Positions 1 through 5,452 of a stretch of 5,452 bases of DNA are shown here, piece by piece. Position 1 is the first letter of the stretch, and every line of letters begins with the position of its first letter. Source of the stretch: SHLQ01 sp964517125 (GTDB taxonomy: Bacteria > Actinomycetota > Acidimicrobiia > Acidimicrobiales > SHLQ01); NCBI GenBank assembly GCA_964517125.1, contig CAZFBD010000133.1, positions 1 to 5,452 of the forward strand. Direction: 5' to 3'. The notes under the pieces are model-generated. The model searched no databases, was not told the origin of the DNA, and saw only the letters and a list, made by a program, of their open reading frames with translations. The position numbers and the translations under genes are program-made.

Positions 1-1860
1 ATCATCCACCAGGTCGTGCTCGAGAACTACGCCTTCCCCGGCGGCATGATGCTCGGCACCGACAGCCACACCCCGAACGCCGGCGGCCTCGGCATGATCG
101 CCGTGGGGGTCGGTGGCGCCGATGCCGTCGACGTCATGACCGGGTTCCCGTGGAACGTGCGCTGGCCCAAGGCCATCGGCGTGCACCTCACCGGTGAGCT
201 CACCGGCTGGGCGGCTCCCAAGGACGTCATCTTGAAGGTGGCCGAAATACTCACCGTCAAGGGCGGCACCGGCGCAATCGTCGAGTACTTCGGCCCCGGC
301 GCCGAGAGCATGTCCGCCACCGGCAAGGCCACCATCTGCAACATGGGTGCCGAGATCGGGGCAACCACCTCGCTCTTCGCCTACGACGACGCCACCTCCC
401 GGTACCTCAAGTCCACCGGCCGCGAAGACGTCGACGACGCTGCACGCGCTGTGGCGCACCACCTGCGTGCCGATGCCGAGGTGTACGCCAACCCGGGCGA
501 CTACTTCGACCAGGTCATCGAGATCGACCTGTCCACCCTGGAGCCGCTCATCAACGGCCCCCACACCCCCGACCTCGCCCGCCCGCTCTCCCAGCTCGGC
601 GCCGACGCCAAGCTCAACGGTTGGCCCGAGGAAATCTCGGCTGCCCTCGTCGGGTCCTGCACGAACTCGTCCTACGAGGACATCTCCCGCGCCGCCTCCA
701 TCGCCCGCGACGCTGCGGCGAAGGGCCTCACCGCCAAGGTGCCATTCATGGTCACCCCCGGCTCCGAAGCCACCATGCGTACCATACAGCGCGACGGTTT
801 CCTCGACGAGCTCGAGAAGATCGGTGCCGTCGTGCTCGCAAACGCCTGCGGTCCGTGCATCGGCCAATGGAAGCGTGACGACCGCGACGGCGTCGAGGGC
901 ACCATGAACACCGTGGTCACCAGCTACAACCGCAACTTCCCGAAGCGCAACGACGGCGACGCCGCCACCCTGGCCTTCGTGACCTCCCCCGAAACCGTTG
1001 TCGCCCTCGCACTCGCCGGAACAGTCGACTTCGACCCCAAGACCGACACCATCACCAACGACGCTGGTGAAGAGGTCATGTTGCACGTGGGCGACGCAAT
1101 CGAGCTGCCACCAGGCGGTTTCGAGGACGGCGACTCCATGTTCATCGCTCCGCCAGAAGACGCCAGCGACGTCAAGGTCACCGTGAGCCCCACGTCAGAC
1201 CGACTGCAGCTTCTCACCCCATTCCCCGCATGGGACGGCGACGACTACATCGAACTTCCCGTCCTCGGAAAGGGCATGGGCAAGGTCACAACCGACCACA
1301 TCTCCATGGCTGGCCCGTGGCTCAAGTACCGCGGCCACCTCGAGAACATCTCGGGCAACCTGTACCTGGGCGTCGTCAACGCCTACACGGGCGAGAGCGA
1401 ACTTGCCGTCGACCCGTCCGATGGCAGCACCAAGAGTTACCCCGACATCGCAAAGAGCCTGCACGAGAAGGGCATCAACTGGGTGTTCATCGGCGACGAG
1501 AACGTCGGCGAAGGTTCCAGCCGTGAGCATGCCGCCATGGAGCCCCGCTTCCGCGGCTGCCACGCCGTGTTCGCAAAGTCGTTCGCTCGTATCCACGAAA
1601 CGAACCTCAAGAAGCAGGGTGTTCTGGCACTCACCTTCGACGACCCGGCATTCTGGGATCAGATCGGCGAGGGCGACACCATCTCGATCACTGGACTCTC
1701 CGGTCTTGCTCCCAACACTCCGGTAGCGTGCGTGCTGCACACCACCGACGGTGAGAGTGTTGAGTTTGCGGCGAACCACACGCTCTCTCCGGAGCAGATC
1801 GAATGGTTCCACGCTGGCAGTGCGCTCAACCTGATCCGTCAGCAGACCGCCGGGAGCTGA
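1..1860 (+). CDS. acn: Aconitate hydratase, mitochondrial type (5' end missing)
   Basis: Aconitase isomerises citrate to isocitrate through cis-aconitate in the cytoplasmic TCA cycle, using a [4Fe-4S] cluster. The frame is open from base 1, so the gene begins upstream; 619 residues are visible, ending at TGA 1858-1860. Visible-residue numbering: TDSHT at 21-25 gives the active-site Asp21 and His23. Cluster ligands are Cys220 (GSCTNSS) and Cys283/Cys286 (ACGPCIG), with the same 63-residue spacing as in pig mitochondrial aconitase (Cys358, 421, 424). Substrate arginines lie in SYNRNF and KRND (311, 316). The C-terminal swivel domain has KYRGHL (Arg444) and GEGSSREH, with Ser506 matching catalytic Ser642. 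Collinear similarity to mitochondrial aconitase (recalled, not aligned by program) runs to the C-terminus, which points to this subfamily rather than the longer AcnA/IRP1 or AcnB types. About 145 N-terminal residues are missing only because the window starts inside the gene. The lysR gene follows after 11 nt. Confidence 0.97.
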   Translation: MIHQVVLENYAFPGGMMLGTDSHTPNAGGLGMIAVGVGGADAVDVMTGFPWNVRWPKAIGVHLTGELTGWAAPKDVILKVAEILTVKGGTGAIVEYFGPGAESMSATGKATICNMGAEIGATTSLFAYDDATSRYLKSTGREDVDDAARAVAHHLRADAEVYANPGDYFDQVIEIDLSTLEPLINGPHTPDLARPLSQLGADAKLNGWPEEISAALVGSCTNSSYEDISRAASIARDAAAKGLTAKVPFMVTPGSEATMRTIQRDGFLDELEKIGAVVLANACGPCIGQWKRDDRDGVEGTMNTVVTSYNRNFPKRNDGDAATLAFVTSPETVVALALAGTVDFDPKTDTITNDAGEEVMLHVGDAIELPPGGFEDGDSMFIAPPEDASDVKVTVSPTSDRLQLLTPFPAWDGDDYIELPVLGKGMGKVTTDHISMAGPWLKYRGHLENISGNLYLGVVNAYTGESELAVDPSDGSTKSYPDIAKSLHEKGINWVFIGDENVGEGSSREHAAMEPRFRGCHAVFAKSFARIHETNLKKQGVLALTFDDPAFWDQIGEGDTISITGLSGLAPNTPVACVLHTTDGESVEFAANHTLSPEQIEWFHAGSALNLIRQQTAGS

Positions 1861-1871
1861 TCCACCCTTCC

Positions 1872-2810
1872 ATGGACCTTCGCCAACTGAACGCACTGAT
1901 TGCGGTCTCCGAGCATCGGAGCTTCTCTGCGGCTGCCCGAGCGCTTCACACCGTTCAGAGCAATGTGTCCACGCATGTGGCCCGTCTGGAACGGGAGCTC
2001 GACGCAATTCTGGTCGATCGCCGAACCGGTGAGATGACTGACGAGGGCGCCGCCGTGGTGCTCCGGGCGTTGCGGATTCGTGCCGAGCTGCAGGCAATTC
2101 CGGCCGACGTCTCGGCGCTCCGCGACGACATCAAGGGAACCGTTCGCTTCGGCATCATCGGCACCACCGGCCGATGGCTGGTGCCGGAGCTGCTGACGGC
2201 GCTTCGCGAGAGTTACCCCGGCGTGCACCTGGTCGTCGTCGATGCCACAACGACCGGACTGCTCCCGCAGCTCCAGAGTGGGCAGCTGACCATGGCGGTG
2301 CTGAACCTGCCGCTACAGGAGCCGGAGCTTGCGTCGGTCCCGTTGTTCGACGAGGAACGCATCCTCATCGTGCCGGCCGACCACCCACTGGCCGAGCACG
2401 ACCGCATCCCGCTCACCGAGCTCGCCCGCCACCAGATCGTGCTCCCCCCGGAGGGAACCCAGTTCCGCAACGAGGTCGACGAAGCCGCCTCCGAGGCCGG
2501 CGTTGTGCTCTCGCCACGGGCTGAGCTTGACGGCATGCGTCTCCTGGCCTCCCTCGCGTTTCAGGGGTTCGCCCCCGCACTCGTGCCGGCAACCGCGGCA
2601 CCTGCCGACACCGGCGACGGCTGGAGTACCGTGCAGATCGACGGCATGTCCACCCGAAGCGTGGGGCTTGCGTATCGGCGTTGGACCACGCTGGCTGCGC
2701 CGGCGAGGGCCGTGCAGCAGGTCATTGCCCAGGTCGTGTCGGCCCGCGGCGAACTCCAACCCGGCCTTCACGTCACGGTCAGCCCCGACGACGTGCTCGA
2801 GTCCAGCTGA
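1872..2810 (+). CDS. LysR-family transcriptional regulator
   Basis: This is a 312-residue protein with the length and layout of a LysR-type regulator. Residues 1-60 form the winged helix-turn-helix: the opening MDLRQLNALIAV, FSAAARALHTVQSNVS (18-33) as the helix-turn-helix, then the wing reaching TDEGA at 56-60. A linker helix (about 61-88) leads to a periplasmic-binding-protein-like effector domain starting at IKGTVRFGI (88-95) and running to about residue 290. No signal peptide or membrane segment is seen, so it should act in the cytoplasm. The ATG at 1872 was chosen because family members start a few residues before the LRQL segment. The only in-frame start further upstream, ATG 1803, would add 23 residues inside the aconitase gene. 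The ribosome site is weak: GGGAG at 1852-1856 is 15 nt from the ATG. The 11-nt gap suggests co-transcription or coupled translation with aconitase, whereas LysR genes are more often divergent from their target. Effector and targets are unknown. Confidence 0.9.
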   Translation: MDLRQLNALIAVSEHRSFSAAARALHTVQSNVSTHVARLERELDAILVDRRTGEMTDEGAAVVLRALRIRAELQAIPADVSALRDDIKGTVRFGIIGTTGRWLVPELLTALRESYPGVHLVVVDATTTGLLPQLQSGQLTMAVLNLPLQEPELASVPLFDEERILIVPADHPLAEHDRIPLTELARHQIVLPPEGTQFRNEVDEAASEAGVVLSPRAELDGMRLLASLAFQGFAPALVPATAAPADTGDGWSTVQIDGMSTRSVGLAYRRWTTLAAPARAVQQVIAQVVSARGELQPGLHVTVSPDDVLESS

Positions 2811-2829
2811 GGCTCGCTTCACCACCCAC

Positions 2830-2852
2830 CCGGAGCGCTGTCTAGACTCCGG
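2830..2852. repeat. Inverted repeat CCGGAG-N11-CTCCGG over the carboxyltransferase-gene promoter
   Basis: A perfect 6-bp inverted repeat has arms at 2830-2835 and 2847-2852 separated by 11 nt. The right arm overlaps the end of the candidate -10 hexamer and ends 2 nt before the GTG start. Placed directly behind a LysR-type gene, it could be an operator, since LysR sites are often interrupted dyads. It lacks the exact T and A of a textbook T-N11-A box. A 6-bp dyad also arises readily by chance in GC-rich DNA. Confidence 0.25.
2843..2848 (+). promoter_or_regulatory. Candidate -10 element (TAGACT) of a leaderless promoter
   Basis: TAGACT fits the actinobacterial -10 pattern TANNNT. It ends 6 nt before the GTG at 2855, so transcription would begin at or next to the start codon and give a leaderless mRNA. 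No purine-rich ribosome binding site is seen in the 20 nt before the GTG, which agrees with this. A possible -35 is weak: TTCACC at 2818-2823, 19 nt upstream. This element would let the carboxyltransferase-like gene be expressed separately from acn-lysR. Confidence 0.45.
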
Positions 2853-2854
2853 TC

Positions 2855-4195
2855 GTGGCAGTTACCGATACGACCGATGCAGGCCAAACCTCGCTCACCA
2901 CCGAGTTCGGATCCGACGGTCGTCGTCGAATCGTCGTCCGTGTCGGCCTTGCCGCTCCCGACGCTCCACTCCGCACCAACGATGCGCTCCTGATCGCCCA
3001 GGGAGCACGGCGGGCGCTCGATCAGGGAATCCCCTTTGTCTGCGAGTTTGCTGCAAACGGCCCGTCTGCCGAGGATGAGCTCGCGGTCACGTTCGCCATC
3101 GGCGACGCAGCCCAGGCACTCACCGCATGTTCGGGTCAGGTGCCCACCATTGGGGTCCTGCAAGGCGATGCGGTGGCTGGCCCAGCGCTGTTGTTGGGGC
3201 TGGTCGATCACGTGGTCGTGGTCGACGGATCCCACGCCTTCGTCAGCGGACCGGCCATGGTCAGCGAGTTCACCGGCGTCGAATTCAACCGCACAGAACT
3301 TGGCGGCTCGGTTGCGTTGACCACCCAGGCCGGACTCGCCAGCCTCACAGCGCCCACCATCGAGGACGCCGAACTGCTCATCGACGAGCTGCTCACCGTT
3401 CTCCCGTCGTCGGCGAAGGACGCTCCCCCATTTCTAGCGTCGGCCGACCCTGTGGCCCGGCTCACCCCCGAGGCAGCCGACGTCATCCCCGACACGGCGA
3501 CCGGCGCCTACGACGTGCGCGACATCATCGGCATCGTTGCCGATGACGGCTGGTTCCTGGAGCTGCGGGACCGGTTCGCCACCAACCTCGTGACCGGCTT
3601 TGCCACGTTTGGCGGCATGGCGGTCGGTGTTGTTGCGAATCAGCCAATGAGTATCGCTGGCACGCTCGACATTCCGTCCTCGCAGAAGGGCGGCCGGTTC
3701 GTTGCGTTCTGCGATGCGTTCAACCTTCCGATCGTCACGTTCGTCGACACGTCCGGCTTCTACCCCGGCAAGGACCTCGAATGGCGAGGCATGATTCGCT
3801 ACGGCGCACAGCTCGCCTTCGCCTATGCCCGTGCAACGGTTCCTCGAATCAACGTCACCCTCCGCAAGTCGTATGGCGGCGCGTACATCGTCATGGACTC
3901 CAAGAACATGGGCAACGACTTCGCCTTTGCCTGGCCGAGCGCCGAGATTGCAGTGATGGGAGCGAAGGGCGCGGTGGAGATCCTGCACCGCCGGGCCGAG
4001 GCCGACGAACGTGCGGCCCTCGAGGCCGACTACGAGGACCGGCTCCTGAACCCCTACATCGCTGCACAACGAGGAACGGTCGACGAGGTCATCACGCCCG
4101 AGCGGACTCGTTCCTGTATCAGCGACGCCCTGAGCCTGCTGGCGTCCAAACGAGAGATCATGCCTCGGCGGCGCCACGACAACACACCGTTGTGA
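2855..4195 (+). CDS. Acyl-CoA carboxylase beta-subunit-like carboxyltransferase, divergent N-terminal half
   Basis: The 446-residue protein belongs to the carboxyltransferase (crotonase-fold) family of biotin-dependent acyl-CoA carboxylases, whose beta subunits move a carboxyl group from biotin to acetyl- or propionyl-CoA. The C-terminal half is canonical: VVANQPMSIAGTLD (259-272), TFVDTSGFYPG (295-305), RKSYGGAYIVMDS (337-349) with the GGA oxyanion-hole motif, AVMGAKGAVEIL, and a basic tail ending RRRHDNTPL like the KKHGNIPL tail of PccB/AccD proteins. The N-terminal half is odd. It is about 30 residues shorter than AccD6 from memory. Where the family has SGGAR it has ANGPS (67-71), and where the family has AGGA it has VAGPA (107-111). 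Family features return at HAFVSGP (127-133) and GAYDVRDII (217-225). It may be an active carboxylase subunit with altered substrate, a decarboxylase or transcarboxylase component, or a non-catalytic partner. No biotin carboxylase or carrier gene is in the window. GTG 2855 is supported by the leaderless promoter spacing; in-frame alternatives would cut into the domain. Confidence 0.85.
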   Translation: MAVTDTTDAGQTSLTTEFGSDGRRRIVVRVGLAAPDAPLRTNDALLIAQGARRALDQGIPFVCEFAANGPSAEDELAVTFAIGDAAQALTACSGQVPTIGVLQGDAVAGPALLLGLVDHVVVVDGSHAFVSGPAMVSEFTGVEFNRTELGGSVALTTQAGLASLTAPTIEDAELLIDELLTVLPSSAKDAPPFLASADPVARLTPEAADVIPDTATGAYDVRDIIGIVADDGWFLELRDRFATNLVTGFATFGGMAVGVVANQPMSIAGTLDIPSSQKGGRFVAFCDAFNLPIVTFVDTSGFYPGKDLEWRGMIRYGAQLAFAYARATVPRINVTLRKSYGGAYIVMDSKNMGNDFAFAWPSAEIAVMGAKGAVEILHRRAEADERAALEADYEDRLLNPYIAAQRGTVDEVITPERTRSCISDALSLLASKREIMPRRRHDNTPL

Positions 4196-4202
4196 GTCCA
4201 AA

Positions 4203-4232
4203 GGAATCTCTCCAGTCGGCGTCACAGATTCC
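4203..4232. repeat. Inverted repeat GGAATCT-N16-AGATTCC after the carboxyltransferase gene
   Basis: Perfect 7-bp arms lie at 4203-4209 and 4226-4232 around a 16-nt loop, beginning 8 nt after the stop codon. The stem has only three G:C pairs and no T-run follows, so it is a poor intrinsic terminator. It could be an operator for citrate synthase or a weak RNA hairpin protecting a 3' end. Chance is possible. Confidence 0.25.
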
Positions 4233-4268
4233 GATGACCTTGGTGCGCCCCTGGACGCTCGTTGTACC

Positions 4269-4274
4269 TATGAT
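4269..4274 (+). promoter_or_regulatory. Candidate -10 element (TATGAT) for citrate synthase
   Basis: TATGAT matches the sigma-70 -10 consensus TATAAT at five of six positions and stands out in otherwise GC-rich DNA. Transcription would start near 4281, leaving a leader of about 60 nt before the GTG at 4341. No convincing -35 is found at 16-18 nt upstream (CGCCCC at 17), so the assignment rests on the -10 alone. Confidence 0.35.
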
Positions 4275-4317
4275 GGAAGACGCTGTGCCACTCAATGGGG
4301 AGCGGTCGACAACATCC

Positions 4318-4344
4318 ATGAATCGAACCCTGGAGTATTCGTGA
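4318..4344 (+). other. Possible 8-codon leader reading frame overlapping the citrate synthase start
   Basis: ATG 4318 opens a frame of eight codons (MNRTLEYS) whose TGA overlaps the citrate synthase start as GTGA (4341-4344). Overlaps of this kind permit termination-reinitiation coupling. It has no well-placed ribosome site of its own: GGGGAG at 4297-4302 is 15 nt away. The same frame has ATGs at 4270 and 4273, but these overlap the candidate -10 and would not be transcribed from it. This may be chance. Confidence 0.2.
4332..4335 (+). promoter_or_regulatory. Ribosome binding site of citrate synthase
   Basis: GGAG sits 5 nt before the GTG at 4341 and supports that start. No in-frame ATG lies nearby upstream, and the encoded N-terminus (SITITDNRTG) aligns with the usual start of type II citrate synthases. 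This contrasts with the preceding gene, which has no such site. Confidence 0.5.
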
Positions 4345-5452
4345 GCGAGAGCATCACCATCACTGACAACCGCACCGGCGAGTCGGTGGAAATCCCGATT
4401 GAGAACGGCGGGGTCGATGCATCGGCATGGAAGTCGCTGCTGCCCGGCCTGTGGTTCCTCGACCCGGCATTCGGAACCACAGCATCCACCGAGAGCGCCA
4501 TCACCTTCCTCGACGGCACCAACGGTGTGCTCGAGTACCGCGGCTACCCCATCGAACAGTTGGCCGAAAGCTCCAACCATCTCGAGGTCGCCTACCTGTT
4601 GCTCAACGGCGAGCTTCCCACCACCGAGCAGAACGACGAGTGGGTACACGAGATCACGCACCACACGTACCTGCACGAGAACTTCCGCCGTCGCATCTAC
4701 GACGCGTTCCACTACGACGCCCACCCCATGGGGCTCCTGACCTCCAGCGTTGCCGGTCTCTCCACCTTCTACCCGGAAGCCAAGGAGATCGAAGATCCCG
4801 CGAACCGCATGGAACAGATCGTTCGCCTCGTGGCCAAGATGCCGACCATGGCTGCAGCCGCCTACCGGTTCAGCATGGGCCTGCCGTTCGTCTTCCCCCG
4901 CAACGATCTGGACTACACCTCCAACTTCCTCTCCATGATGTTCTCCATCGCCGAGGACGACTACGTCCCGGACCCCGCCCTCAAGCGGGCCATGGAAATT
5001 CTCTTCATCCTGCATGCCGATCACGAGCAGAACTGCTCCACCACGGCTGCTCGCATCGTCGGATCGGCCCACGCCGATCCGTACGTTTCGGTCAGTGCCG
5101 CTTGCGCTGCCCTCTACGGCCCACGCCACGGCGGCGCCAACGAGGCCGTGTTGCGCATGCTCTCCGAGATCGGTAGCTACGACAACGTCGACGCCTACGT
5201 CGAACGGGTCAAGAGCGGCGAAGAGCGCCTCATGGGCTTCGGACACCGCGTGTACAAGAACTACGACCCACGGGCCCAGATCATCAAGGACGCCGCCCAC
5301 GACGTGTTCGCCGTCACTGGCCAGAACCCGCTGCTCGACATTGCGCTCAAGCTCGAGGAAGTTGCCCTCGCCGACCCGTACTTCGTCGACCGCAAACTCT
5401 ACCCGAACGTCGATTTCTACTCGGGCCTCATCTACCAGAGCATGGGCTTCCC
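4341..5452 (+). CDS. gltA: Citrate synthase, type II (3' end missing)
   Basis: Citrate synthase condenses acetyl-CoA with oxaloacetate to form citrate, the first step of the TCA cycle, in the cytoplasm. The frame is open from GTG 4341 to the window edge, giving 370 residues of an expected ~430. The N-terminal segment with TDNRTGESVEIPI and the LEYRGYPIEQLAE motif mark the longer, hexamer-forming type II (GltA) family rather than the short type I or methylcitrate synthase forms. The catalytic triad is present: His263 in RHGGANEA, His302 in GFGHRVYKNYDPRA and Asp358 in YPNVDFYSG, close to E. coli His264, His305 and Asp362. ILHADHEQNCSTTAAR is another family signature. Whether the NADH-inhibition site of the Gram-negative enzymes is kept cannot be judged by eye. 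The gene seems to have its own promoter and ribosome site. Only the last ~60 residues are lost at the edge. Methylcitrate synthase activity cannot be fully excluded, but the type II features make it unlikely. Confidence 0.96.
   Translation, partial: MSESITITDNRTGESVEIPIENGGVDASAWKSLLPGLWFLDPAFGTTASTESAITFLDGTNGVLEYRGYPIEQLAESSNHLEVAYLLLNGELPTTEQNDEWVHEITHHTYLHENFRRRIYDAFHYDAHPMGLLTSSVAGLSTFYPEAKEIEDPANRMEQIVRLVAKMPTMAAAAYRFSMGLPFVFPRNDLDYTSNFLSMMFSIAEDDYVPDPALKRAMEILFILHADHEQNCSTTAARIVGSAHADPYVSVSAACAALYGPRHGGANEAVLRMLSEIGSYDNVDAYVERVKSGEERLMGFGHRVYKNYDPRAQIIKDAAHDVFAVTGQNPLLDIALKLEEVALADPYFVDRKLYPNVDFYSGLIYQSMGF

Larger units (their letters stand above)
4196..4340 (+). other. Intergenic region upstream of citrate synthase
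   Basis: This 145-nt gap is the longest non-coding stretch in the window. It holds a short inverted repeat (4203-4232), a -10-like hexamer (4269-4274), a tiny reading frame (4318-4344) that overlaps the citrate synthase start, and a ribosome binding site (4332-4335). I see no U-tract terminator, tRNA or recognisable riboswitch. The spacing suggests that citrate synthase has its own promoter. Confidence 0.6.

Noticed and set aside
1803..1871. An upstream ATG (1803) that would extend the LysR protein by 23 residues.
   Set aside because: The extension would lie within the aconitase 3' end and is not seen in LysR proteins, which begin near the MDLRQL segment at 1872.
1195..2097. A 300-codon minus-strand frame across the acn-lysR junction.
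   Set aside because: It lies opposite conserved aconitase and helix-turn-helix coding sequence and has low-complexity, Arg/Val-rich composition. It is a reading-frame shadow.
2811..2854. A possible terminator between lysR and the carboxyltransferase-like gene.
   Set aside because: The only dyad has a 6-bp stem, an 11-nt loop and no T-run, and it overlaps the next gene's promoter region.
3434..4225. A 263-codon minus-strand frame opposite the carboxyltransferase-like gene.
   Set aside because: It mirrors the conserved C-terminal half of that gene and has no recognisable motif of its own.
4158..5300. A 380-codon open frame on the minus strand opposite citrate synthase.
   Set aside because: The plus-strand citrate synthase is unmistakable, with all catalytic residues. 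The minus frame is rich in Val/Gly/Asp as expected for a GC-rich antisense shadow and shows no domain I recognise.
1..5452. A mobile element, CRISPR array, defence system or RNA gene.
   Set aside because: No direct repeat arrays, transposase motifs, tRNA-like folds or rRNA segments were found. Over 95% of the window is metabolic or regulatory coding sequence.

Overview
The window is a run of four co-directional genes (all +) from a GC-rich genome. It carries central carbon metabolism: the 3' part of an aconitase gene, a LysR-type regulator, a protein related to the acyl-CoA carboxylase beta (carboxyltransferase) subunit, and the 5' part of a type II citrate synthase. The strong G/C bias at third codon positions, two GTG starts, a -10-like hexamer placed as in leaderless actinobacterial transcripts, and an AccD6/PccB-like C-terminal tail all suggest an actinomycetote. 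Acidimicrobiia is a guess. No rRNA or other taxonomic marker is present.

Layout: positions 1-1860 encode 619 residues of a mitochondrial-type aconitase whose first ~145 residues lie outside the window. After 11 nt comes a LysR-family regulator (1872-2810). After a further 44 nt comes the carboxyltransferase-like gene (2855-4195), with a candidate leaderless promoter directly in front of its GTG start. A 145-nt intergenic region (4196-4340) holds a short inverted repeat, a good -10-like hexamer and a ribosome binding site. Citrate synthase then starts with GTG at 4341 and runs off the right edge.

Citrate synthase makes citrate from acetyl-CoA and oxaloacetate, and aconitase converts it to isocitrate, so the outer genes are consecutive TCA-cycle steps. 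The carboxyltransferase-like protein, if active, would use acetyl- or propionyl-CoA and so sits at the branch between TCA oxidation and acyl-CoA carboxylation. The LysR protein is a plausible local regulator, but its effector and targets cannot be read from sequence.

Most of the window is ordinary housekeeping metabolism. I see no mobile element, CRISPR array, RNA gene or defence system. The most unusual item is the carboxyltransferase-like protein: its C-terminal half keeps the family motifs, while its N-terminal half is short and has lost the usual glycine-rich active-site motifs.
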